52,126 nucleotides of DNA from an uncultured Planctomycetota bacterium (GTDB lineage: Bacteria; Planctomycetota; Phycisphaerae; UBA1845; Fen-1342), in NCBI GenBank assembly GCA_900696535.1, contig CAADGM010000009.1, positions 1 through 52,126 of the forward strand, written 5' to 3'. The notes under the pieces are model-generated. The model had not been told where the DNA came from. It saw nothing but the letters and a program-made list of their open reading frames with translations, and did not search any database. Made by a program: the position numbers and the translations under genes. Position 1 is the first letter of the stretch, and each line of letters begins with the position of its first letter. Shown here piece by piece: positions 34,414 to 42,733 of this stretch.

Positions 34414-35262
34414 CTACTCACGCTTTGTGGGGCGGTCAGCCGACGTCTCGGCTACGCGGACGACGGGACCGGTGCTGGCTGCCTCGCTGGTGACCGAAGC
34501 GCGGCCGCCGCGGACCGCCAGGCGGTTGATCAGGGCGGCCTGGTACCCCGCCCCGAAGCCGTTGTCGATGTTCACGACGCTGACGCCGCTCGCGCAGCTA
34601 TTGAGCATGGTCAGCAGCGCGGCCAGGCCGTGGAAGTTTGCCCCGTAGCCCACGCTGGTCGGCACGGCGATGACGGGCGCCTCGACCAGGCCGCCGATGA
34701 CGCTCGGCAGCGCCCCTTCCATGCCTGCGACCACGACCAAGGCGTTGGCCGCCCGCAGGTCGGCAGATCGCGCCAGCAGGCGATGCAGCCCGGCTACGCC
34801 CACGTCGTAGATCGGCTCGACCCGGGCCCCGAGCATCTCGGCCGTGACGCGGGCCTCCTCGGCCACGGGCAGATCGCTGGTGCCGGCACAGACGATGCCG
34901 ACCAGGCCCTCGCCCGGCTCGGCGGGCGCGTGACGCAGCGCCGCCGCCCGCGCGGTCTCGAAGTAGGTCGCGTGCGCAAAACGCTGCTGAAGCGCCGTAG
35001 CGGTTTCCAGCCCGATACGGGTAGCCAGCAGGTCATGCCCCTGGGCGACGAGCCGCTCCGCGATTGCGACGACCTGCTCCGGGGTCTTCCCTTGGCCGAA
35101 GATCACCTCGGGGAACCCGCACCGCAGCGCGCGGTGATGGTCAACACAGGCGAATTCCAGTTGCTCGAAGGGCAAGGTGGCCAGCCGACGCTCGACCTCC
35201 TCGACGCTCGTGCGCCCAGCGGTGAGGTCTTCCAGGAGGTTGCGCAGGTGACGGGGGTTCAC
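34414..35262 (-). CDS. larB: LarB, nickel-pincer cofactor biosynthesis carboxylase/hydrolase
   Basis: The 282-residue protein has the LarB N-terminal helical part (LLEDLTAGRTSVEEVERRL, DHHRALRCGFPEVIFGQGK) and the PurE-like core: GLVGIVCAGTSDLPVAEEA, EPIYDVGVAGLHRLL, VVVAGMEGALPSVIGGL and PVIAVPTSVGYGANFHG. LarB carboxylates the pyridinium ring of nicotinic acid adenine dinucleotide to begin the Ni-pincer cofactor of lactate racemase-type enzymes. larC, larE and larA are not in the window. GTG 35262 has GGAG 6 bases before it. nnrD follows; both use nicotinamide-type dinucleotides. Confidence 0.92.
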   Translation of the reverse strand: MNPRHLRNLLEDLTAGRTSVEEVERRLATLPFEQLEFACVDHHRALRCGFPEVIFGQGKTPEQVVAIAERLVAQGHDLLATRIGLETATALQQRFAHATYFETARAAALRHAPAEPGEGLVGIVCAGTSDLPVAEEARVTAEMLGARVEPIYDVGVAGLHRLLARSADLRAANALVVVAGMEGALPSVIGGLVEAPVIAVPTSVGYGANFHGLAALLTMLNSCASGVSVVNIDNGFGAGYQAALINRLAVRGGRASVTSEAASTGPVVRVAETSADRPTKRE

Positions 35263-35369
35263 CGGGTCTCCAAGGCGCGACGCGTGTCGAGGCGCCTCGG
35301 GCCTCGTCTGAGCACCCGAGGGCCGGACCGTGCCGCCGGGCTGGCTCGCCTCGGCCTAGCCGCGGCTAC

Positions 35370-35398
35370 TGCCGGACAGTGACCGCGCGTACTATAAC
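35370..35398 (+). promoter_or_regulatory. Possible promoter for the GroES-like gene
   Basis: TATAAC (35393-35398) is a good -10; the hexamer 17 bases before it, TGCCGG, is a poor -35. A start near 35405 would give about 100 bases of leader before ATG 35503. Activator dependence or a false hit are both possible. Confidence 0.3.
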
Positions 35399-35502
35399 GC
35401 TGGTCGGCTCCATGCGGGGTGCCCCGCGACCCGGTGCCGGCGTGGCTGTTTCCGCCGTCGGGGCCGGACACGAACCGGACCTGGCGGCCCTCGAGAGCTG
35501 AA

Positions 35503-35829
35503 ATGACGCAGGCCAGCGGCAGTAAACCCCAGCTCGAGACCGTCGAGCCGATCGGCAAGCGGGTCCTGATCCGCAAGGACGAGGACAAGAAAATCACCAA
35601 GGGCGGCATCCAGCTCCCGGGCAACATTGAGATTCCGACGATCACGGGCCGCGTGGTGGCCGTCTCGGCCCAGGTGGCGCGCGACGACGATTACCCCATT
35701 CAGCAATACGACCGCGTGCTCTTCAATCCGAAGAACGCGATCCCGGTGGACTTCGAGGGTGACAACCGCTTGTTCGTTGTGCCCGTGGAGGATCTGGTGG
35801 CCGTCTTTCGTCGAGAGAAGAAGGCGTGA
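35503..35829 (+). CDS. GroES-like (Cpn10 fold) co-chaperonin
   Basis: The 108-residue protein aligns with Cpn10 over its length: VEPIGKRVLIRKDEDKK, TKGGIQLPGNIEIPTITGRV (mobile loop with the hydrophobic IQL in place of IVL), QYDRVLFNPKNAIPVDF and LFVVPVEDLVAVFRR. It may cap a GroEL ring, but no groEL is adjacent, so it is better called GroES-like. ATG 35503 has GAGAG upstream; the upstream open frame looks non-coding. Its stop overlaps the next gene's start (GTGA), which couples their translation. Confidence 0.82.
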   Translation: MTQASGSKPQLETVEPIGKRVLIRKDEDKKITKGGIQLPGNIEIPTITGRVVAVSAQVARDDDYPIQQYDRVLFNPKNAIPVDFEGDNRLFVVPVEDLVAVFRREKKA

Positions 35830-36260
35830 CACGGCGCGTGCCGGCTCGCCCGCGTCGCCTGGCACTGGCCATGCACGGGCGCCCGGCCGCGGCCCGGCCG
35901 GTCGTCCTGCTCGCGGTGACGGTGGTGCTCCTGCTCGCGGCGGCGCTGTCGCTGCTTCGGTGCGGCGGGCGCGAGCCAGCGCCGGCGGATCAGTTCCTCG
36001 GCTTCTACTGCACCGCCTGCAAGCAGTCGTTTCAGCTCTCCGCGCGGGAGTTCGAGCGGCGCCTCGACCGAGGCGAGGTGGGCACCTCTCCCGGGGGACA
36101 GTTCCAGGTCCGCTGCACGCACTGCGACGCGCCCCGCGCCGTCCGCGCCGACACACCCGCGGACATCGCGGCCGCTCAGGCTGCCGCGGAGCGGCCGGGG
36201 GCAGGTGAGGGCCCGTCCGGGCCGCTGTTCCGCCCACCGGACGAGGATCGCGGGCCGTGA
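35826..36260 (+). CDS. Membrane-anchored zinc-ribbon protein of unknown function
   Basis: The 144-residue protein has a basic start, one membrane helix (VVLLAVTVVLLLAAALSLL) and then a small ribbon with two CxxC pairs: GFYCTACKQSF and QVRCTHCDAPRA. The Pro/Gly-rich tail is probably disordered. I do not recognise a named family. The start GTG overlaps the stop of the GroES-like gene by 4 bases, so the two proteins are made together and may share a role in protein quality control. Confidence 0.7.
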   Translation: MTRRVPARPRRLALAMHGRPAAARPVVLLAVTVVLLLAAALSLLRCGGREPAPADQFLGFYCTACKQSFQLSAREFERRLDRGEVGTSPGGQFQVRCTHCDAPRAVRADTPADIAAAQAAAERPGAGEGPSGPLFRPPDEDRGP

Positions 36261-36348
36261 CGCGTTCCCGGGGCGGGGCCGGCGCGTGATGCCCCGGGGG
36301 CGCAGTTGCCACCGCGAACGAGCTGTCAAGTCCGCCGGCCGGGTTGCC

Positions 36349-36354
36349 TATAAT
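36349..36354 (+). promoter_or_regulatory. Perfect TATAAT -10 element upstream of the prepilin-type gene
   Basis: TATAAT occurs at 36349-36354 with no good -35 at 17 bases (TCAAGT). A start near 36361 would place 90 bases of leader before ATG 36452, and rules out the ATG at 36353 or other starts within the element. Confidence 0.4.
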
Positions 36355-36451
36355 GGCAGTGGCACGTTTCGGTGAGCCGCCCAGTCACGGCCGAAGAGCA
36401 CGTCCAGCCATGCGCCGCGCCCGACACGCCCCCGAACGACCGGTTGCTCGA

Positions 36452-37408
36452 ATGCGCCGGGCCTTCACGCTGATTGAGCTGCTCGTGGTTGTCGCGATCA
36501 TCGCGCTGCTCATGTCGCTGCTCATGCCGGCCCTGCGCGGGGCGCGCGACCAGGGCAAGATGGTCCGGTGCCTGAGCAACCTGCGGCAGATCGGCGGCGC
36601 GCAGGCGATCTACTTCTCCGAGGAGCGTGACTGGTTCCCCTTCAACCGGCACGACAACGAGGCGGGCACGCAGATGCACGCCGTCTTCTTCGGCGGGCAT
36701 CCCGGGCGGCGTGTGCCGGGGACGACTCGGGAGTGGTGGGGCTACGCCGAGCCCTACAACCGCAACAAGCCCAATGAGCGGCCTTTCAACCGCGTGCTGT
36801 ACCCGGACCTGCCGGACTGGGATGTCCAGCCGGACGAGCCGCTGTACGACATTGTGCGCCACGTTCCGGTGTACGAGTGCCCCGGCGATCAGGGTATGGA
36901 TGGCTGGTCGAACGTTCCCGACATCGCGGGCTTCAGCAGCCGCTACCGGTACGTCGGGACGAGCTACGTATCGAATTACCTCTTCGTGCGCTACTGGGCG
37001 TATGACTACTTCAAGCCGCCCACGGGCCGCACCCCGGCCTGGCTCTCGCGGGCGAACGCGTACCTGCGTGAGCAGATCAACCGCGACCCGTCGCGCTTCA
37101 TGATCATCACCGAGGACCCGTTCCTGCGTTCGCAGTTCACGTACACCCCGCTGCGCGGTGTTCACCGGAATTTCCAGCCGTTCGTCAACCTGGGCTCGCA
37201 GGGTGTCGGGCCCGGATTCGCGCGGCACAACATGCTCTTCCTCGACGGGCACGCGGCGAACATGCTGGCGGACACGTCGCAGGGCACGTGGGGGCGCGGA
37301 TGGAAGTCAGCCGGCGGCAATCGCAAGGACGACCCCCGCGCCTGGTGGAACAACCCCCTCGATCCGGACTATCGCTTCCGCGACATTACCCCGCTGCCGC
37401 GGCGCTGA
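36452..37408 (+). CDS. Prepilin-type (type II pseudopilin-like) protein with an H-X9-DG C-terminal motif
   Basis: The 318-residue protein starts MRRAFTLIELLVVVAIIALL, a prepilin peptidase site with cleavage after Ala4, followed by the pilin helix MSLLMPALRGARDQGKMVRCLSNLRQIG. The body is a large exported domain; near the end RHNMLFLDGHAANML gives the 'DGH' motif common in the many planctomycete proteins of this kind (related to DUF1559). It is probably assembled into or sorted by a type II secretion/pilus-like machine. ATG 36410 is an alternative start 14 codons earlier. Confidence 0.85.
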   Translation: MRRAFTLIELLVVVAIIALLMSLLMPALRGARDQGKMVRCLSNLRQIGGAQAIYFSEERDWFPFNRHDNEAGTQMHAVFFGGHPGRRVPGTTREWWGYAEPYNRNKPNERPFNRVLYPDLPDWDVQPDEPLYDIVRHVPVYECPGDQGMDGWSNVPDIAGFSSRYRYVGTSYVSNYLFVRYWAYDYFKPPTGRTPAWLSRANAYLREQINRDPSRFMIITEDPFLRSQFTYTPLRGVHRNFQPFVNLGSQGVGPGFARHNMLFLDGHAANMLADTSQGTWGRGWKSAGGNRKDDPRAWWNNPLDPDYRFRDITPLPRR

Positions 37409-37412
37409 GCCG

Positions 37413-37883
37413 TCAGAACAGAGGCACGGTCATGACGCGCGCGGGGTCTCCCAGGCAGATCTCCACGGCGGCCAGGTACTCGATCCACCAGACCATCATG
37501 CCGGCGTAGAACGCCGTCAGTCCGTACAGGCCGGCCTGCGAAAGCCGGTGCTTCCGGTAGCGCATCAGGACCAGGATGCCCGCTCCGAAGAGCACCGTCT
37601 TGTAGGCTGCGGCGTGCGTGGGCGTTTCCACCATGGCGGCGGCGACGATGTTGGCCTCGCGGAAGTTTCCGCGCGCAAGCTGCGACTGCGTCAGGGCCAG
37701 GTCGAACGCGTTGAACACGAAGAGCATCGCCACCAGCAGCGGCGAGCAGTCGAAGCGGACCGTCGGAAAGCCAGGGCGGACGAACTCGACGCGCCGTCGG
37801 ACGCCTCGCCGCCATGCGATACGAATCCGCCTGCGGTCGACCATTCTGGGCGTGAAGACGGGATGAGCGCTTGATGTGGACAC
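37413..37883 (-). CDS. DUF5658-type small membrane protein
   Basis: The 156-residue protein has a basic N-terminal 45 residues, then about four membrane helices: LLVAMLFVFNAFDLALTQ, AAAYKTVLFGAGILVLMRY, and AGLYGLTAFYAGMMVWWIEY among them. The pattern 'FNAFDLALT...ARGNFREANIV' after the first helix fits DUF5658, whose function is unknown. It converges with the prepilin-type gene, 4 bases apart. The AT-richer stretch at about 37887-37902 (TGTATATCG) may contain its promoter. Confidence 0.65.
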   Translation of the reverse strand: MSTSSAHPVFTPRMVDRRRIRIAWRRGVRRRVEFVRPGFPTVRFDCSPLLVAMLFVFNAFDLALTQSQLARGNFREANIVAAAMVETPTHAAAYKTVLFGAGILVLMRYRKHRLSQAGLYGLTAFYAGMMVWWIEYLAAVEICLGDPARVMTVPLF

Positions 37884-38005
37884 GATGATTGTATATCGGC
37901 GTGAACGCGTCCCGGCTGAAGAATCTGCCGGGTGACCGGTTGGGGACTGGTCGTCAATCGATCACGCACAGCGGTGGCTTGCGAGTCACGTTCGCCGCAG
38001 GACCG

Positions 38006-40279
38006 TCAGTCGCGCCGCCGAGAGCGGATGCCCTTCCGCCTGCGCTCGTGGCGGTCGACACGCGCCACGTCCAGCGGCATGCCGACCGGGCCGCGATCGG
38101 CCGGGACCAGGACCAGCTCCTCGGCCGCCTCGTTCACCGCGGCCACGCGGACGCGGAAGCGCAGTCCGACGTGCACGAGTCGGCGCGTGCGACGGCCGAC
38201 CAGGACGCTCGCGTCGCGATCGAAGTCCCAGTCGTCCCGCCCCAGGTCCGGAAGGTGCACCAAGCCCTCGGCCATATGCGGCTGCACTTGCACGAAGGCG
38301 CCGATCGACGTGACGCCGGTAACAATGGCGTCGAAGTCCTGCCCGACCTTCTCCCGCATGAAGTTGAGCAGCAGCGCCGCCTTCGCCTGGCGCTCGGCCT
38401 GTTGCGCGCGGCGCTCGAGCGCGCTCATCTTCCGCCCCAGCTCGCCCAGCGCATCCACCGCCTCGCCCTCTTCCTCGGCGAGCTCGCGGCGGCGCCGCCT
38501 TGCTGCACGGCCGCCGGCCTCGCCGCCCGGGTGCCCAGCGTCGAGCAGCCGATCAACGAGGCGATGCACGGTCAGGTCGGGGTAGCGGCGGATTGGAGAC
38601 GTGAAGTGGCAGTACGCGTCGCTGGCCAGGGCGAAGTGCCCAGCCTCGACCGCGCTGTACTCGGCCAGCGAGAGCGAGCGGAGCAGCAGGAAGTTCACGG
38701 TCTGCTCCTCCGGACGCCCCCGAACCTCTTCTAGTAGCGCCTGGATCGCCTCGCGGCTGAGCACGCGCGGCGGGGCGTGCCCCAGCACGGGCCCGAGCGC
38801 CGCCAGCCCGGCCGCGGCCTCCGGCGCCGGCGGCGCGTGCACGCGGCGCAGCGGCCGCAGGCCCGCCTCCAGCAGCGTGCGGGCCACGACCTCATTGGCC
38901 TCCACCATGAACATCTCGATGATCGTGTGCGAGAAGCTCGTGTCCTCCGGGCGCGCGTCGATCACGTGCCCACTCGGGGCGACCTCGATTCGCACCTCCG
39001 GCACGGTCAGCGAGATCATGCCCTGGCGGAGTCTACGCTCGCGGATGCGTCGCGCGAGCGTGTCCGCCCGGCGAAGCACCGTGGCCACGGCCGGGGGCAT
39101 GGGCAGCGCGTTCTCCAGGAACGCGGTCACCTCCTCGTACGTCAGCCGCGCCGACGAGCAGATCAGTGAGCGCGCCAGCCGGGACTCGACGACCTCGCCC
39201 CGGCGGTCGTAGGTGATGAGCACGCTCTTGGTCAGTCGCGGGCGGCCCGGTTGCAGGCTGCACACGCCGTTGGACAGCGCTGTCGGCAGCATCGGCAGCA
39301 CGAGCCCGGGAAAGTAGACGCTGGTTCCGCGGCGGCGGGCCTCGCGGTCGATCGCGCCGTTTGTCGGGACAAAGTGGGCCACGTCGGCAATGTGGACGCC
39401 CAGCCTGACGCGGCCGTCGTCCAGCGGCTCGACCGAGATCGCGTCGTCGAAGTCGCGGGCATCCCGCGGATCGATCGTGATCGTCGTCAGCGCGCGGAGA
39501 TCCTCGCGATCCGCGGGCGGCTCCGACGCCAGCCGATTTGCGTCGAATTCGTCCGCGAGCCGGGCCGCAGCTTCCAAGGCGCCATCGGAGAACTCGTCCG
39601 GCAGTGAGGTTCGCCGCACGACCGCGAGGATCTGCGCCCCGGCGTCCCAGCACGGCCCCAGCCGCTCGACCACGCCGCCGCGCACGGTGGCCAGGTGCAG
39701 GTTGCGTGTCTCGGGCTCGACCACGACCAGCTCGCCCGGCAGCGCGTCGCCCACGCTGTGGAGCGGCACGCGGACTTCGGGGAGAATCCCGCGGCCCCGC
39801 GGCTGCACGCGGAAGGCGGCCCCCGCCCGCTCGAGGACGCCAACCCAGCGCAGCGGGGCTCGCTCCAGGATTTCGACGACCTCGGCACGCGGGCCCGTGT
39901 CACGGCGGGCGGCCTTGACGAGTCGGATGCGCACGGTGTCCCCGTCGAACGCTCCTCCGGTGGCGTCGTGGGGGACGTAGAGGTCAGGGAATCCCGGACG
40001 CTCGACGAACCCGAAGCCGCGACGGGTCGCCCGGAATGTGCCCACGAGCTTTCCGGGCGTTCGGGGGGCCTGGAGCGTCCGCGCGGGCCCGAGTTGCAGC
40101 GTCCCGTCACGAAGCAGGTCGCGAACGAACGAACGGAAGCTGCTATACTGGTCATCTGGGATGCGGAGTTCGCGGGCCAGCCCGCGGATCTTCACCGGGC
40201 GATCCGGGCGACCTGCGATGGTCGAGAGGACGGCGTCGCGCCACTCGCGCTCTGGATGGGCGTGGTGCTCGCTGGTCAT
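38006..40279 (-). CDS. rnr: Ribonuclease R
   Basis: The 757-residue protein has a winged-helix start (DQYSSFRSFVRDLLRDGTL), cold-shock-type OB folds (GFGFVERPGFPDLYVP), the RNB nuclease with TITIDPRDARDFDDAISVE carrying the clustered catalytic aspartates, SDAYCHFTSPIRRYPDL, and a C-terminal S1 domain (FDAIVTGVTSIGAFVQV) with a basic end. It degrades structured RNA 3'-5'. ATG 40279 is the natural start. An Arg/Glu insert near 610-640 (RRRRELAEEEGEAVD) is charged but tolerated in the family. Confidence 0.94.
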   Translation of the reverse strand: MTSEHHAHPEREWRDAVLSTIAGRPDRPVKIRGLARELRIPDDQYSSFRSFVRDLLRDGTLQLGPARTLQAPRTPGKLVGTFRATRRGFGFVERPGFPDLYVPHDATGGAFDGDTVRIRLVKAARRDTGPRAEVVEILERAPLRWVGVLERAGAAFRVQPRGRGILPEVRVPLHSVGDALPGELVVVEPETRNLHLATVRGGVVERLGPCWDAGAQILAVVRRTSLPDEFSDGALEAAARLADEFDANRLASEPPADREDLRALTTITIDPRDARDFDDAISVEPLDDGRVRLGVHIADVAHFVPTNGAIDREARRRGTSVYFPGLVLPMLPTALSNGVCSLQPGRPRLTKSVLITYDRRGEVVESRLARSLICSSARLTYEEVTAFLENALPMPPAVATVLRRADTLARRIRERRLRQGMISLTVPEVRIEVAPSGHVIDARPEDTSFSHTIIEMFMVEANEVVARTLLEAGLRPLRRVHAPPAPEAAAGLAALGPVLGHAPPRVLSREAIQALLEEVRGRPEEQTVNFLLLRSLSLAEYSAVEAGHFALASDAYCHFTSPIRRYPDLTVHRLVDRLLDAGHPGGEAGGRAARRRRRELAEEEGEAVDALGELGRKMSALERRAQQAERQAKAALLLNFMREKVGQDFDAIVTGVTSIGAFVQVQPHMAEGLVHLPDLGRDDWDFDRDASVLVGRRTRRLVHVGLRFRVRVAAVNEAAEELVLVPADRGPVGMPLDVARVDRHERRRKGIRSRRRD

Positions 40280-40466
40280 GTCCAGGATCCGTGTCAGCAG
40301 CCTTGCGGCAAGCAGCGCAGCGTCGGCCAGTGGCCGCGGATGCTAGCCGGCCGCGTTCGGGCTCGCCAACGCATCGATGCGTCCGCGCCGGGTCCGGGCT
40401 CTCGCCTGAACGGCCCGTCGTGGGTGCGACCGGACAGCTTTCTCGTGCGTCTGAGGAGACACAGGC

Positions 40467-40940
40467 ATGTCGACCAACAACGGCGTGATCAAGACGGATG
40501 TCCAGTTCTCGGTCTTCCTGGCCAATAAGCCCGGCATCCTTGCCCAGCTCTGCCGACAACTCGCCAGCCAGAAGATCAACATCACAGCCATGTGCCTGAT
40601 GGACTCGACGGAGCACGGCGTCTTGCGACTGGTCACGGGCGAGGCGGACCGCGCCCGCAAGGTCTTTCGTGACCTGAACCTGTCGATGACCGAGTCGCGC
40701 GTCCTGCTGGTGACGCTGCCCAATCGGCCCGGCGCCCTGAGCGACGTCGTCGAGCGTCTCGCGTCCAGCCATATCAGTGTCAACTACGCCTACGTCACGA
40801 CCGGCGCCCCCGGAGGCAAGACCGTCGGCATTCTCCAGGTCTCCGATCCCGCCAAGGCCGACAAGGTGCTGACCGAGCGCGCCGCGCGCCGCAAGTCGGA
40901 CATGCGCAACCTTCGAGCGTCCCACGCCTCGCGGCGCTGA
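40467..40940 (+). CDS. Tandem ACT-domain protein
   Basis: The 157-residue protein is two ACT domains: FSVFLANKPGILAQLCRQLA with INITAMCLM, then VLLVTLPNRPGALSDVVERL with ISVNYAYVTT. A basic tail follows. ACT domains bind amino acids and regulate enzymes; no catalytic domain is attached, so it is probably a regulatory or sensor protein. ATG 40467 has AGGAGA 10 bases upstream. The next gene starts 3 bases after its stop. Confidence 0.85.
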   Translation: MSTNNGVIKTDVQFSVFLANKPGILAQLCRQLASQKINITAMCLMDSTEHGVLRLVTGEADRARKVFRDLNLSMTESRVLLVTLPNRPGALSDVVERLASSHISVNYAYVTTGAPGGKTVGILQVSDPAKADKVLTERAARRKSDMRNLRASHASRR

Positions 40941-40943
40941 CCC

Positions 40944-41507
40944 GTGCCGACCGGCCAGCGCGATCCGACCGCCGCCCCGCCCGCGCCGCTCCCCGCGGAC
41001 GCACGCGGCGCTGGCGGCGCGCACGCGGCCGGGGAGGCAGGCGGTGAACTGCGACGGGTTGAGCGGCGACAAGCCAACGAGAGCCGCCTGGTGGCCGGGC
41101 TCGTGCTGCTCGCGTGCGCGGCCGTCCTGGTGACCGCGGTCCTGCTTCCACCCGATCCGCGCGGCTACGGAACGCACGAGCGCGTGTTCGGCGGGCCGTG
41201 CGGGTTTCTCGTCGTGACCGGGCTTCCGTGCCCGACGTGCGGCATGACCACGGCATTTGCCCACGTCGTGCGCGGGCAGCTACTCAGTGCGCTCCGGGCA
41301 CAGCCGGCCGGGTTCGTGCTGGCGGTGCTCACAATCCTCGCGGTTCCGTGGTCCCTGGTTGCAATGGTCCGGGGGCGCTGGCCGGACCTTCAGCTTTGGC
41401 GCGTGCCCGCGTGGGTCATCTTCCTGGGCGCCGTGTTGGTGTTCATCGCGGCGTGGGGGATCAAGATCGCGACCGGACTGTCGGACGGATCCCTACCCTA
41501 TCGTTGA
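40944..41507 (+). CDS. DUF2752 membrane protein
   Basis: The 187-residue protein has a variable Pro/Ala-rich start, three membrane helices (LVAGLVLLACAAVLVTAVLL, PAGFVLAVLTILAVPWSLVA, VIFLGAVLVFIAAWGIKIA) and the DUF2752 hallmark GLPCPTCGMTTAFAHVVRG between the first two. The function is unknown; the motif's paired cysteines are conserved in the family. GTG 40944 follows the ACT gene by 3 bases. Confidence 0.85.
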   Translation: MPTGQRDPTAAPPAPLPADARGAGGAHAAGEAGGELRRVERRQANESRLVAGLVLLACAAVLVTAVLLPPDPRGYGTHERVFGGPCGFLVVTGLPCPTCGMTTAFAHVVRGQLLSALRAQPAGFVLAVLTILAVPWSLVAMVRGRWPDLQLWRVPAWVIFLGAVLVFIAAWGIKIATGLSDGSLPYR

Positions 41508-41528
41508 CCGCACGCGCCTGCGGCGAAC

Positions 41529-42548
41529 TCAGGGTGCGGCGCCAGCGCCGGCGTCGTCCAGGTCGAGCGGGCCGCGTTCGTGCCGGGGCGTGTACTTGCG
41601 GACCAGCTCGGCCAGTCTCGGCTGGTTGGGGTTGAGCTCGAGGCTGGTGTGCCACGACTCCAGCGCCCGGTCGCGCAGCGCCGTGTTGCCAGGCTCCGTC
41701 AGGTGTCGGGTCATGTTGACGACGCCCAGCCCGGCGTGCGCAGCAGCGTTGCGAGCGTCGAGGGCCAGGGCCTTGCGGTACGCTTCGGCCGCGTCGTCGA
41801 GCCGCCCCTCGCGCCACAGGCAGTAGCCATAGCGCTCGTGCGCGATCGCGAGCGATGCGTCCAGTTGGATCGCCTTCTCGAGTGCCAGCCGGGCCGGTTC
41901 CCAGCGTTCCTGGTTGAGATACACCGTGGCCAGGTTTACGAGTACGAGCGGCTGGGCCTGGTCGGACTCGAGCGACTCCTTGTAGACCCGGATCGCCTCG
42001 TATCCCCGGCCCTGCGCCGCCAGCACCGCCCCCAGGTTGCTCCGAACCAGGCCATTCGAGGGGTCGATGTCGATCGCCTTGCGGTAATGCGACGCGGCAC
42101 GCTCCAGGTCGCCGGTCTGGTGGTAGACCGTGGCCAGGCGGAACTGGAGATCGAAGCTCCGCGGTGCCAGCCGCTCGGCCTGCGCATACGCGACCGCTGC
42201 CTGGTTCATGCGGTTCAGCAGGCGGCACACCTCGCCCAGCTCGATCAGCATCGGCACGCTGGTCGGTTCGAGCCGCACGGCCTCCTGGAGCGAAGTCGCG
42301 GCGGACTCGAGGTCGCCGCTCTGCCGATACGCGACGCCCAGGTTGAAGTGGGCCTCGGCGTAGGTCGGGTCGAGCCGGATGGCTTCCTTGAACTCGGCCA
42401 CCGCCTGCGCGTAGTCGCGCGATCCGAGCGCGTCCTTGCCGCGCGCCAGCCGCGCATCGGCCAGCGGCCGCAGCGCGGCGCAGCCCATCACGCCAACCAC
42501 CAGGAACCCTGCGACGAGAACGCGAATTCGTGCCGGACTGACTCGCAT
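41529..42548 (-). CDS. TPR-repeat lipoprotein
   Basis: The 339-residue protein has a lipoprotein-like leader, MRVSPARIRVLVAGFLVVGV then MGCAALRP with the lipid-acceptor Cys, and about eight tetratricopeptide units (YAQAVAEFKEAIRLDPTYAE, AHFNLGVAYRQSGDLESAA, VRSNLGAVLAAQGRGYEA and others). It probably sits in a membrane facing the periplasm and scaffolds a complex. ATG 42548 is chosen because it starts the leader; the open frame upstream is non-coding. It converges with the DUF2752 gene, 21 bases apart. Confidence 0.85.
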   Translation of the reverse strand: MRVSPARIRVLVAGFLVVGVMGCAALRPLADARLARGKDALGSRDYAQAVAEFKEAIRLDPTYAEAHFNLGVAYRQSGDLESAATSLQEAVRLEPTSVPMLIELGEVCRLLNRMNQAAVAYAQAERLAPRSFDLQFRLATVYHQTGDLERAASHYRKAIDIDPSNGLVRSNLGAVLAAQGRGYEAIRVYKESLESDQAQPLVLVNLATVYLNQERWEPARLALEKAIQLDASLAIAHERYGYCLWREGRLDDAAEAYRKALALDARNAAAHAGLGVVNMTRHLTEPGNTALRDRALESWHTSLELNPNQPRLAELVRKYTPRHERGPLDLDDAGAGAAP

Positions 42549-42733
42549 GCCATTGCTCGCCGAAGAAGGCTCGGCCGCCCCGCACCGGAACCGACGCACC
42601 GGACCGCGCGCGTGTGGTTTACTGTGTGTCGCCCGCGGCGTCAACGAACGCACAGCGCGGCGAGCTTCGGAAGAATTATCGGCAGTTCGGGCCGGCCGGA
42701 TCGAGTGGCGCCGAGCGGATCGCGCGACCCGGG

